Assembly (NCBI RefSeq): GCF_000472385.1 | Contig: NZ_AWZU01000014.1 | Span: 62,001 to 126,000, forward strand | Origin: Bradyrhizobium sp. ARR65 | Lineage (GTDB): Bacteria; Pseudomonadota; Alphaproteobacteria; Rhizobiales; Xanthobacteraceae | DNA: 64,000 nucleotides | Reading direction: 5' to 3' | Shown: in pieces, positions 8,712-17,272 of the stretch | Layout of the letters: every line of letters begins with the position of its first letter | Position numbering within the stretch: the stretch's first letter is position 1 | Program-made: the position numbers and the translations under genes | Notes under the pieces: model-generated | Database searches by the model: none | What the model was told of the DNA's origin: nothing | The model's input: only the letters and a program-made list of their open reading frames with translations

Positions 8712-10727
8712 TCAGTCCTCGTCGTCATCATCGTCGTCTTCGTCGTCTGCGTGATCCGCACCGTGCTGCGCGTGGCTTTGGTCGTCCCAGAGCTTGCGAT
8801 AGACGCCGTTCTTCGCCAGGAGCTCCTGATGCGAGCCGCGCTCGATCGCCTTGCCACCCGAAACCACGATAATTTCGTCCATATCCACCACCGATGTGAG
8901 GCGATGGGTTGACCAGATCAGCGTTCGCCCCTTGGCTAGCTTGAGCAGCGTGCGGTTGATTGCGGCTTCCGTAGTCTGATCGAGCGCCGAGGTCGCTTCG
9001 TCAAGCAGCAGCACCGCAGGATCGCGGATGATCGCGCGCGCAATCGCGATACGCTGGCGCTGGCCACCTGAGAGCGTATCGCCGCGTTCGCCCACCACCG
9101 TGTCGTATTTCTGCGGCAGGCTCATGATGTAGCGATGGATCTCGGCCTTGCGCGCAGCCTCGACCACCTCCTCGTCCGTTGCATCCTCCTTTCCGAGCCG
9201 GATGTTCTCGCGGATCGACATGTTGAACAGCATGTTTTCCTGAAACACCACCGCCATGCAGCCGCGCAGCGACGCTCGGGTGACCTTGCGAATGTCGATG
9301 CCGTCGATGGTGATCCTCCCCTCGTCCGGCACGTAGAGGCGAAGGACCAGATTCAGCAGCGTGCTCTTGCCCGAGCCGCTGGGGCCCACGATCGCGATCG
9401 TCTTGCCGACGTCGAGTCGGAGCGAGAAATCGTCCAACACCGGCGTCAGCGCACCCTCATATTGGAAGGTCACGTGATCGAAGCTGATATCATGGGTGAT
9501 GCCCGGCAGATCCGGCGCACCGGGCCGGTCGGCGCCACGCGTCGGCTCGTCCAGCAGTTCCTGGATGTGACGCACCGCCGCGGCCGAAGAGATCGACACC
9601 GGGATGAAATGCATCACATGGGCGATGTTGTAGGACACCTCCCAGAACGCGCTCTCGAAGGTGACGAAGGTGCCGACGGTGATCTGGCCCTTGGTCGCGA
9701 GATAGGCGCCGATCGCCAGCACGACCAGGTGCAGCAGCAGCACCGCGATCGTCACGGTACGCTCGACCATGGTCGACAGGAACGTGGCCGACGCGATCTT
9801 GCGGCGCGCCTCGTCGTTGCGGAAGCGGAACCAGCCGAAGGCTTTACGTTGTAGGCTGAAGGCCTTCACCACCGCTTGCGCGGCGATATTCTCCTGCAGC
9901 ATGCCGAGCAGCGCGGATTCGTTGAGCTTCTGTTCGTAATTCGCCTGCACCGCCTTGGGCGTGAGAATGCGCGGGCCGATCAGCGTAATCGGGAACACGA
10001 GCAAGGCCACTACGGCAAGCTGCCAGTTCAAGAACAGCATCAGGATGATGCCGGCGATCAATTCGAGAAACGGCAGCGCCGCGCTGTTGGAAAAGCCTTT
10101 GACCGATCCCTCGAATGCGGACATGTCGACGGAAAAGCGCGACAGGATTTCGCCGCGCTTGGTGCGCGCGAAAAATGCGGCCGGCAGATTCTGGACATGC
10201 TCGAACAAGCGGGTGCGCACATCTGAAATCAGCGCCGCCGCGAGCCTTGCGTCCCATCTTTCGTACCAGACAGCTACGATCGAGGTGAAGATGCCGGCTG
10301 CCGCCAGCACGCCCAGGATGCGGTAAAGGGCCTGGAAATCCTCCTCGCCCAGCGCATCATCGATCAGGAACTTGAGGCTGAGCGGCATGATGACGTTGAA
10401 GAGCGTCTCGACGACGACGCCGAGGCTGACGAATGCCAGTGTCTTCTTGTAGTTGCTCAAGAAGGGTTTGACGAAACCGTAGATGGTCGCGAGTGCACCG
10501 GCGGCTTCCTTCGCGCTGAAAACGACGAGGTCTTCGTCCTCATCGTCCTCGAGTTCCAATGCCTCGTCCTCATCGTCCTCCTCCGGCTCGTCGGAGGGCG
10601 GCTTCGCCGGATGCTTTTCGACGACGCGCATGGGCGCGCTTTTTTGGACGCCGAACCGCTCATCCGGCTCCGGCGCGTCCAGAGCGCTCAGGATCTCTTT
10701 TTCCGACAATGAAGGCTTGGGCGCCAT
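8712..10727 (-). CDS. ABC transporter, fused permease-ATPase, with acidic tails
   Basis: Half-size exporter of 671 aa with an N-terminal six-helix transmembrane domain (about 85-385) and a C-terminal ATPase. ATPase motifs: Walker A GPSGSGKST (448-456), Q-loop Q496, signature LSGGQ (552-556), Walker B AVLLLDE (571-577), H-loop H608. It most resembles the MsbA/ATM/HMT-like group; the substrate is unknown. Both termini are unusual: residues 45-66 are almost all Asp/Glu, and the protein ends in an Asp-rich tail (ADDEDDDDDDED). Low-complexity acidic termini like these are not part of the ABC fold and could bind metal ions or basic partners. It follows the oxidoreductase-methyltransferase gene by 118 bp on the same strand. 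Confidence 0.88.
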   Translation of the reverse strand: MAPKPSLSEKEILSALDAPEPDERFGVQKSAPMRVVEKHPAKPPSDEPEEDDEDEALELEDDEDEDLVVFSAKEAAGALATIYGFVKPFLSNYKKTLAFVSLGVVVETLFNVIMPLSLKFLIDDALGEEDFQALYRILGVLAAAGIFTSIVAVWYERWDARLAAALISDVRTRLFEHVQNLPAAFFARTKRGEILSRFSVDMSAFEGSVKGFSNSAALPFLELIAGIILMLFLNWQLAVVALLVFPITLIGPRILTPKAVQANYEQKLNESALLGMLQENIAAQAVVKAFSLQRKAFGWFRFRNDEARRKIASATFLSTMVERTVTIAVLLLHLVVLAIGAYLATKGQITVGTFVTFESAFWEVSYNIAHVMHFIPVSISSAAAVRHIQELLDEPTRGADRPGAPDLPGITHDISFDHVTFQYEGALTPVLDDFSLRLDVGKTIAIVGPSGSGKSTLLNLVLRLYVPDEGRITIDGIDIRKVTRASLRGCMAVVFQENMLFNMSIRENIRLGKEDATDEEVVEAARKAEIHRYIMSLPQKYDTVVGERGDTLSGGQRQRIAIARAIIRDPAVLLLDEATSALDQTTEAAINRTLLKLAKGRTLIWSTHRLTSVVDMDEIIVVSGGKAIERGSHQELLAKNGVYRKLWDDQSHAQHGADHADDEDDDDDDED

Positions 10728-10845
10728 TCGACCAACCGATGCTGCACGGCCGGCACGACCGCAAACAGGGGAAAGCGCGCCACCGCAATAATTCCATGCG
10801 ATCGCGCGCGATCAACAAAACTAATACGGCAATGCGACGACGAGG

Positions 10846-12900
10846 TTATTCCTCGTCGTCGACCTTGTCGAAGAACGAGTAGCGCAGGCTCTCGGCGTCC
10901 GCATACCACTGACCGGGTCCCTTGTTCGCGGCAAGGGTCGCGGCCCATAGCGCGTCGCTGCAGTCGTGGCGATGCATGGAGAGATCGAAACCGTTGCTGA
11001 AAAACAGTTCAGACCATTCCCACCAGGTGCCGAGCTTCTTCACCCCGCGCAAGAGATCGTAGCGGTCGATCAGGGCAGGCGCCATGTCCGAGGTGACCGA
11101 TCCGAAGATGAGACCTGTCTCGATCACGCGATTGAGTTCGCGAATGGCGCGAGGAACCTGCTTTTCGGTGACGTGGCACAGACTGGTCTCGAATACAAAA
11201 TCGAACTCGCCGTCGTCGAATGGCATATCGACGATCGATCCGAACTTATTGAACGGCTTCAGCGCCTCCGGCGTCTTGGCGTGGACGAAGCGGTTGTTCT
11301 CGATCCCCCAGGCATCGATGCCGCGCTCACGCAGCGCGCCCACCAATTCGCCGCTGGCGGAGCCGGCAACCAGAAGCCTAAAGCCCTTGTCCCGGCCCCA
11401 GACGATCTTGATCAGCTCGCTCAGATACGCGGGATCGGTGAACTGCCGCCACACGTCGCGATACGGGCCGAGCCCCCGGTAATTCTCGAAATAGTCGTGA
11501 TCGATCTTGTCGGACAGCGCCTTGCCGTCCTGCGCGCGCGCGCGGCGCAGGCGCATCATCTCGGTGACGATGATGTCGGTCGCGGCATCCGAGGAATCGA
11601 GCAGCCCGTTCAGGGTCGAATCGAACAGATAGTCGCCGACCAGCACCAAGCCCGGATGCTCCTTCGGCTCAGGCCGGTGATTGGTCATAACGTCCCGCAC
11701 CGGCAGCCCGCCCGGGATCGCATTCACCGACGACAGCCAGCGATGCACCTTGCCTTCCATGAAGTGCGCGCGGGCATCGCCGAGCGAGGCCGGCAGCGAC
11801 TTCAGCGCCGCCGTGATCAGCTCCTCGTCGCTGAGATTGGCGAAGGCCAGCGCGTCGGAACCGGGGATCAGGAAGTTGAGCACACCGTGCCTGCCGACAT
11901 CGTGGCGCGCGCCTTCATTATAGACGCAGCAGCCGCCGAAGGCCTCCGACATGAACCAGGCGCCCGTGATCTTTTCGCCCCAGAACGGCTCGTCGAACAG
12001 CAGCGATGCGCGCAGATAATGCGCCGGCCGGTCGAAATAGGCGATGTGCTTGACCATCGACTTGCGCAGGGTCTCGCCCTCCCAGCCCAATGTCGCGAGC
12101 CAGGAGTGCGGCAGGCACATCAGCACGAGGTCGAATTCCCGCGTCTCCGGTCCCTTGCCGTTCATCATGTTGAGCCGGTAGCGGCCGGATGCGGCCTTGC
12201 CGACCTTGAGGACGCGATGATTAAGCTGAATGTCCGCATCGACCTCGGACTGCAGGCACTCGATCAACTGCTCGTTGCCGTTCTGGATCGAGTACAGGCC
12301 GATATAGCCGTCGATATCCATCACGAAATTTTTCAGCGCGTTCAGGCCGCTGGTATTGTGGCTTTCGGTCGCGATGTCGGAGCGGGCCATCACCTTGAAA
12401 AAGCGCCTGGCGGTCTCGTCGTCGACTTCCCTGTCGAGCAGTTCCTCCGCCGTGATCTGGCTCCACGGATGCTCGTTGTCGTGCGCACCGACGCCTTCGT
12501 AATATTCGATCGGAGAGATCATCTCGGCGCAGCGCCTGCGGAAGGCTTCGATGGCCTCCGCAGTCTTAGCGCCGTATTTGCGACGCATGCCGGGCAGATC
12601 GCTGAGAAGTTCACCATCGAGCTGGACCTGCTCGGCATCTATCGGAATCGTCTGCAGGCCGAAATGCTGAATTAGCTCGCGCAGGGGATCCGGCCCCGTC
12701 ATCGAGTAATCGTAAATCTCCGCAACCCCCGCCTCATACATCGCAGGAGCCGAATCGAACTTGCGCGTCACGATCTTGCCGCCAAGGCGGTCGGACGCCT
12801 CGAAGATCGTGACGCGGCACAGGTTTCCCAGTTTCCGCTTCAGATACCAGGCGCTCATCAGGCCCCCGGGCCCGCCTCCGACGATTGCAAGATCAAGCAT
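10846..12900 (-). CDS. FAD-dependent amine-oxidase-like protein fused to a SAM methyltransferase-like domain
   Basis: A 684-aa two-domain protein. Residues 1-460 are a flavin oxidoreductase of the NAD_binding_8/amino-oxidase type: dinucleotide motif IVGGGPGGLMSAWY near the start, then FEASDRLGGK, and a C-terminal FAD-contact region (LVLVGDYLFDSTLNGLLDSS). Residues about 500-650 look like a class I methyltransferase: motif I LLVAGSASGELVGAL, an acidic residue after strand 2 (WGIENN), then a motif IV-like FDFVFETSLCHV. The canonical GxGxG is degenerate (AGSASG), so SAM binding is inferred. Its substrate is unknown. Flavin desaturases/oxidases and methyltransferases often pair in isoprenoid or secondary metabolism, and the adjacent ABC exporter fits that idea. 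Confidence 0.75.
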   Translation of the reverse strand: MLDLAIVGGGPGGLMSAWYLKRKLGNLCRVTIFEASDRLGGKIVTRKFDSAPAMYEAGVAEIYDYSMTGPDPLRELIQHFGLQTIPIDAEQVQLDGELLSDLPGMRRKYGAKTAEAIEAFRRRCAEMISPIEYYEGVGAHDNEHPWSQITAEELLDREVDDETARRFFKVMARSDIATESHNTSGLNALKNFVMDIDGYIGLYSIQNGNEQLIECLQSEVDADIQLNHRVLKVGKAASGRYRLNMMNGKGPETREFDLVLMCLPHSWLATLGWEGETLRKSMVKHIAYFDRPAHYLRASLLFDEPFWGEKITGAWFMSEAFGGCCVYNEGARHDVGRHGVLNFLIPGSDALAFANLSDEELITAALKSLPASLGDARAHFMEGKVHRWLSSVNAIPGGLPVRDVMTNHRPEPKEHPGLVLVGDYLFDSTLNGLLDSSDAATDIIVTEMMRLRRARAQDGKALSDKIDHDYFENYRGLGPYRDVWRQFTDPAYLSELIKIVWGRDKGFRLLVAGSASGELVGALRERGIDAWGIENNRFVHAKTPEALKPFNKFGSIVDMPFDDGEFDFVFETSLCHVTEKQVPRAIRELNRVIETGLIFGSVTSDMAPALIDRYDLLRGVKKLGTWWEWSELFFSNGFDLSMHRHDCSDALWAATLAANKGPGQWYADAESLRYSFFDKVDDEE

Positions 12901-12957
12901 GGTTGTTCCGTGGTTGCCGGCCGCTCCCCCAGGAACTTCCGGTCTAAGTCAAAACAG

Positions 12958-12971
12958 CAAAAGCGCTTTTG
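12958..12971. promoter_or_regulatory. Perfect 14-bp palindrome upstream of the oxidoreductase gene
   Basis: CAAAAGCGCTTTTG reads identically on both strands and is centred about 65 bp upstream of the start at 12900. The position suits an operator for the oxidoreductase/ABC pair. No regulator is encoded next to it, so the protein partner is unknown. Confidence 0.35.
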
Positions 12972-13203
12972 AGCCTGAAGGAAAGATGAACAAACCCTGC
13001 TGCCGCAGCGCACAATTGGAGAAGCAGGATGAATATAGGTTCTTTTGCCGCCTTTTTCGGCCGATCCGTAGTCATACGGAGGCATCACGGAGGCGTTTCT
13101 CCGGAGAACCGGAACCGCCCCGCCTGGCTGGGTGCATCCCGCCTGCCGGTTCGCGCGCCGTCAGGCCCGCCGAACACTCAAGGCCTGCGCGCCGGTCCAA
13201 ATG
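12972..13203. other. Intergenic region, possible small RNA locus
   Basis: This stretch, within the 650 bp between the oxidoreductase start and the porin stop, has no convincing protein gene. It is GC-rich with several short inverted repeats and ends in the hairpin at 13204-13237. A plus-strand small RNA ending there is possible but not demonstrated; I do not recognise it as 6S RNA, tmRNA, SRP RNA or RNase P RNA. Confidence 0.25.
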
Positions 13204-13237
13204 AAAAGCCACCGGCGGGGCATCGCCGGTGGCTTTT
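13204..13237. terminator. Bidirectional intrinsic terminator-like hairpin
   Basis: AAAAGCCACCGGCG pairs with CGCCGGTGGCTTTT around a six-base loop, a 14-bp perfect stem with A-runs on one side and T-runs on the other, so it can work on both strands. The porin has its own terminator nearer its stop codon, so this hairpin may end a different transcript. Confidence 0.7.
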
Positions 13238-13486
13238 GGAGGTTTAGCAAAAAGTAGTGACGTCTCCCCGAGACTAAGCTGCCGTCAAACGATTTGACCG
13301 GCTACCTGCAGAGGACAGTATGTTATCAGATTATATGAGTAAATAAGGTTTTGAAGAAAGCGTTATTCTTCCGGCGCGGTGTGGCGTTTCGGCATCACGG
13401 AAGGAGGACACGAGTGGCGAGTCTCGCGCCGGCTCCCCAAGATCGCCGTTCCGCGCAGCGCGGGCGACCTCATCCCTGAAGCAAGG

Positions 13487-13518
13487 AAAAACCCTCGGAC
13501 GGAATTTCCGTCCGAGGG
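13487..13518 (-). terminator. Intrinsic terminator of the porin gene
   Basis: CCCTCGGACGGA pairs perfectly with TCCGTCCGAGGG (13492-13518, three-base loop). On the minus strand the stem is followed by TTTTCC. It starts 31 bp downstream of the porin stop, the right place and orientation for factor-independent termination. Confidence 0.8.
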
Positions 13519-13549
13519 CTCACTACGTAGTCGTAAGACGATCGCTGGA

Positions 13550-15118
13550 TCAGAAGTTGCGCTGAGCGCGAACGTTGAACGACAGCGTGTCCTGATCCTT
13601 GAACGTCCAGGTCTGGTTCGGCGACGGCGCAGTCGCAGCGAACGTTGCCGATCCCGAGAACCCGGTATGCAGGTGGGTCCACATCGCTTCGGCCGAGAAC
13701 GTCAGGTTCTTGACCGGCGTCCAGCGGGTGATCACGCCGAGCTGTGAGACCGAGAAGTTCGGATCGCAGCTATAAGTCGTGTTCAGGCCGGCGACGACCG
13801 CACCATAGGCAGCGCAGTACTGGACCTTGGCGGTGTCGTCATACTTCACCCAGCTCCAGCCACCGAACAAGCTGGTCGACCAGTAGGGATCCCAGTTGTG
13901 GTTGAACGCACCGCGGAAGCCGAAGGCTTCGGTCAAGTGGATCGAACCGTCGCCCCTCACACCGCCAACCGTAGCGGTGGTGGGCAACCAAACGCCGTCG
14001 GTGGTCGCACCAAAGCCGATGCTGCCGTCCGACCCGAACTGGCCGAGCGTGCCGCCCGCCATCAGGAAGTTCGGCGACGTCGAAGAGGTCGCGATCACGT
14101 TCTTGGTGTCACCCTTGGCCCAGGTCGCATCGATCTTGATGTCGTCGCCCGGTCCGGTCGGGATGTTCTTGATCTGCAAGGCGGCCATGACCGACCCACC
14201 GTACTTCGTGTCCGGCGAACCCGACAGGATCGAAGCGTTGGTCGGTGCCGCACTGGCCCCCAGCGTATTGTACGAGCCATTGACCTCATGCAACGCACCC
14301 GAAATCTGGAACAGACCCCAGGCCTGGTCGATGCGGACGTTGCCGACCACGTCGGGCATACGCACGCCAGCATAGGCGTTGGACCCAATTCCGACCGTAT
14401 TGAGCGGGACCGAGAGGTTGTACACGGCAGTGCGGTTATACACGGTCGGATCATCGAGGCCGATGGTCGCCGACACGCCGTTGCCAAACTGCGCGGTGTA
14501 CTGGATGTTGTTCACGCCGGTGACGGTGTCGTGACCGCCGAGCAAGTAGGACGAGTTGTTGCCTGGATAACCTTCCCAAGGAGTCGCATAGGCCGAGGAG
14601 GACTTACCGAAGGTGAAGCCGGCGAACTGGATGAACACATACTCGACTGCGACATAGCCGCCACCGGTTGTGTTCAACAGGTTCTGGTTGTTGCCGAGGC
14701 GGGTGTCGAGGCCGTTCGGGTTCTGCGAGTCGTTGCCCAGCGTGTCGAACTGGATGTCGGCCTGCGCGAAGGTACGGACCACGCCGTACTCGGTCGCGGT
14801 GCGCGTATCGGTCGTGAACGCGAAACGCGAACGGGTGATGAAGTAGTTCTTGTAGCGATTACCGAGTCCGGAATCGCCGTTCCAGGCCGGTCCGTCCTGC
14901 GTGCGGCTGCCGTTGAAGGTGGTGTCGATGCGGAAGTAGCCGCCCAGCTTGATGCAGGTGTCGGTGCCCGGGATGTACCAGAAACCAGCACCGTACAGCG
15001 AACAGACCTTCACGTATTCGACCGCTTTGGCCTTTACGGGAAGATCAGCAGCCTGCGCCCCGCCCACGGCGAGCAAGCCCGCCGCAGAGCCGAGGATGAG
15101 GCTCTTAATCGTCTTCAT
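13550..15118 (-). CDS. Outer-membrane porin (Porin_2 family)
   Basis: Trimeric beta-barrel porin of the Rhizobiales type, 522 aa. There is a clear signal peptide (MKTIKSLILGSAAGLLAVGG, cleavage probably after AQA), then ADLPVKAKAVEYVKVC and a conserved N-terminal region with GTDTCIKLGGYFRID. The remainder is rich in Gly, Asn, Thr and aromatic residues with alternating strands, and ends in an aromatic residue (NVRAQRNF) as BamA-dependent barrel proteins do. Rhizobial genomes usually carry several paralogues. It is monocistronic: its own terminator lies downstream and a divergent MarR gene upstream. Confidence 0.93.
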   Translation of the reverse strand: MKTIKSLILGSAAGLLAVGGAQAADLPVKAKAVEYVKVCSLYGAGFWYIPGTDTCIKLGGYFRIDTTFNGSRTQDGPAWNGDSGLGNRYKNYFITRSRFAFTTDTRTATEYGVVRTFAQADIQFDTLGNDSQNPNGLDTRLGNNQNLLNTTGGGYVAVEYVFIQFAGFTFGKSSSAYATPWEGYPGNNSSYLLGGHDTVTGVNNIQYTAQFGNGVSATIGLDDPTVYNRTAVYNLSVPLNTVGIGSNAYAGVRMPDVVGNVRIDQAWGLFQISGALHEVNGSYNTLGASAAPTNASILSGSPDTKYGGSVMAALQIKNIPTGPGDDIKIDATWAKGDTKNVIATSSTSPNFLMAGGTLGQFGSDGSIGFGATTDGVWLPTTATVGGVRGDGSIHLTEAFGFRGAFNHNWDPYWSTSLFGGWSWVKYDDTAKVQYCAAYGAVVAGLNTTYSCDPNFSVSQLGVITRWTPVKNLTFSAEAMWTHLHTGFSGSATFAATAPSPNQTWTFKDQDTLSFNVRAQRNF

Positions 15119-15487
15119 TTCAATCCTCCAAGTTGCTCACTGGGAAAGGCGCCGGCCAAGCGGATTTGCATCCCCCCAGGGGCCGACCCCCTTGTCCCCT
15201 TAAAAACCGCTCAGTCGTTTCGCGCGTCTGGGACTTCCCGCCCTAAATGCGCGGGACTTGAGCGAACCACCTCACGGGACGATCCAGGACCCCCAGGCCG
15301 TCGGGAACGAATATGCATTTGCCACTTCGGTAATCAAAATAGTTTATTTGATCAGCTATTAGATTGCGGAACGCATGTATCCTTTTTGCAACGTCACAGA
15401 TGCTTAAAAGACGCACCAAGCTGCTTTATTGACTTGGTAAATGATCTTTTTTTCTTGTTTTGCAGAAGAATTGGCACAAGATGAGCC
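15119..15487. other. Divergent promoter region between the porin and MarR genes
   Basis: About 370 bp separating two divergent genes. It must hold the porin leader and both promoters. It is AT-rich around 15310-15420, unlike the surrounding coding DNA, and contains the imperfect palindrome listed at 15333-15352. No other gene was seen. Confidence 0.6.
15333..15352. promoter_or_regulatory. Candidate MarR operator
   Basis: ATCAAAATAGTTTATTTGAT is a 20-bp imperfect dyad with two mismatched pairs, in the AT-rich part of the spacer about 135 bp upstream of the marR-like start. Size and symmetry suit a MarR dimer, and autoregulation is usual in this family. No direct evidence. Confidence 0.4.
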
Positions 15488-16027
15488 ATGGGAGCGAACA
15501 GCAAGAGGAGCGCGAGCCCAGTCGGTTCGACAAGAGTCCCCGGTCTGAGCAGCGCCACGGGCAAGAATCAGGACGCAATCCGGCGACTCACTTGGGTGAT
15601 CGCCGCGATCAGCGTGCACCTCGAAGAACTGCGCTACTACTGGGCCAAGACGCTCGGCATCAGCGGTCCGCAATGGATGATCCTGATGGCCTTGGCGGAC
15701 CTGGACCAGAATGATGGCGTGCCGGTAAACGTCGTCTCCAAGAGGCTGCACGTCGATTCGTCGTTCGTCACGACCCAGTCAAAGCTTCTGGAAAAGAAGG
15801 GTTTTATCCGCCGCCGGCCGTCGACCGAAGATGCGCGGATTGTCCAGATGTCGCTGACCGACAAGACCTACAAGCATCTGGCAGGTCTGGCCTCGCAGCA
15901 GGAAGCCTTGAACGAGTTCATCTTCGCGGAGTTGGACAACCGCGAGTTGGAAGACATCACCGACAAACTCGCCGCCCTGCAGGCGCGCCTCGAGAAGGCC
16001 TGCATGAAGGTGACCCTGGACATCTGA
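15488..16027 (+). CDS. MarR-family transcriptional regulator
   Basis: Dimeric winged-helix repressor, 179 aa. The fold is visible: helix SGPQWMILMALADLD, recognition region VNVVSKRLHVDSSFVTTQ, and the wing FIRRRPSTEDARIVQMSLTD with the hallmark D-R pair. The C-terminal helices form the dimer interface. An N-terminal tail of about 30 residues (Ser/Lys/Arg-rich) precedes the fold, so a later start is possible. It is divergent from the porin and convergent with the hydrolase gene. The ligand is unknown. Porin regulation is plausible only from position. Confidence 0.88.
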   Translation: MGANSKRSASPVGSTRVPGLSSATGKNQDAIRRLTWVIAAISVHLEELRYYWAKTLGISGPQWMILMALADLDQNDGVPVNVVSKRLHVDSSFVTTQSKLLEKKGFIRRRPSTEDARIVQMSLTDKTYKHLAGLASQQEALNEFIFAELDNRELEDITDKLAALQARLEKACMKVTLDI

Positions 16028-16150
16028 GCCCGGAACGAGCAGCGAAAGAATCCGGACTGCATCCGCGGAGAAAGTCTAGTTGCTTTGCTTACGCTCACAA
16101 TGACGCCGCAGGTTGGGCGCGCTGGCGAATCGCGGAGATCAGCGGCTGCG

Positions 16151-17272
16151 CTAGCCGGCCAAGCAAGGGCCGTTGCGCAGGCGCGCGGCGATCCAATCGA
16201 ATATGAACTCGTTCGCCAGCGTCGGGTTATCCAAATGTCCCTGCGCCGCGCCGGTTTCTTCGTTGGTGAAGATCTTCAGCGTCACATCCCGACCATCGGC
16301 CTTCAGACCCTCGTAGAGTTCACGCACCCGATCGGCCTTGAGCCAGCCGCCCTCGCCGGCCGGAATCAGTACGGGGCATTTGATATTGCGCGCCACCCTG
16401 CTCACGGCAGCACCGGAGCCGATATGTCCGAAGCGTCCGCGCAGGAAAGCTCGCTCATGCAAGTCCCAGATGCCGCCGTCGCAAACGGCGGCCGCAAAGC
16501 GGTCATCGAATGCAATTCCGCGCGCGACAAAGGAGGAGCTGCCGCCGTCCGCAACAATCGCGATTTGACGGGCGTCGACGTCATCCCTCGCGACGAGATA
16601 GTCCATGATGTCGCCGATCACGGTCTCCAGATCGGACCGGCCGACCACGTCCTCAAAAGACTCGCCGGACCCTGTCCCTAAGAGATCGACCGCCAACAAC
16701 GACATGCCGCGGTCATTGGCGTGGCGCGCCATCTTGAACAGATATTCTTCCTTCCGCTGTCCGGGCTCACCGATACAAACCACTGCCGGTCGGGGTCCCG
16801 ATCCGTCGCGGGGCGGCAGAAAATAGGCCTCGAGCGGGTAGCCGCTTGCCCAGGGAATCAACACCACCTCACCGGGCGGGTCGCGGTGGCGCACATGATC
16901 GGCGGCGCACCGGCGCATGCTCTCGACAGCGGCGAGATGTCGTTCGTCGGTGCGTTCGAAAGGAAACGCCGCGGCCTGATAGTAGCCGATTGCGCGAAGC
17001 CAGTTACTATTTGCCGTCAAGATGTTGCCGTCGCGCAGCGCCGCATGGCCCCGTTTGTCGCTTGCGTCAGCGATTCTCATCCATTCCGCGTGCCATGACT
17101 CATCGTCGGAAAAGTCGATGCGGCTCGCGGTCAGCAAACACTCGGCAACTGTAGATCCGCCTTCTTGGGCGGCGCCAAGCAGACGCGTGAATTCGACCGA
17201 CAAATCTTCCCTGTCCGGCCAAAAGGCCTGACCTGCAGGGCTCGCTTCAAATTTCATGTGGTGAATGTTCAA
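16151..17272 (-). CDS. Alpha/beta-hydrolase-fold protein without the usual nucleophile serine
   Basis: A 373-aa protein resembling the FrsA/2,6-dihydropseudooxynicotine-hydrolase-like group: a helical N-terminal region (1-135) and an alpha/beta hydrolase core. The core includes the strand PAVVCIGEPGQRKEEYLF, a domain-like D (DLLGTGSGES) and a late histidine (QGHLDN) at the position of the catalytic His. At the nucleophile elbow the expected G-x-S-x-G reads ADGGS (241-245), so Gly occupies the serine position. It may therefore not be a classical esterase, or the neighbouring Ser245-247 may have taken over. It is convergent with the MarR gene and starts an isolated minus-strand unit. Confidence 0.7.
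   Translation of the reverse strand: MNIHHMKFEASPAGQAFWPDREDLSVEFTRLLGAAQEGGSTVAECLLTASRIDFSDDESWHAEWMRIADASDKRGHAALRDGNILTANSNWLRAIGYYQAAAFPFERTDERHLAAVESMRRCAADHVRHRDPPGEVVLIPWASGYPLEAYFLPPRDGSGPRPAVVCIGEPGQRKEEYLFKMARHANDRGMSLLAVDLLGTGSGESFEDVVGRSDLETVIGDIMDYLVARDDVDARQIAIVADGGSSSFVARGIAFDDRFAAAVCDGGIWDLHERAFLRGRFGHIGSGAAVSRVARNIKCPVLIPAGEGGWLKADRVRELYEGLKADGRDVTLKIFTNEETGAAQGHLDNPTLANEFIFDWIAARLRNGPCLAG

Noticed and set aside
13898..15484. 528-aa plus-strand open frame opposite the porin
   Set aside because: Antisense to a gene with signal peptide and barrel features; no ribosome-binding site or domain.
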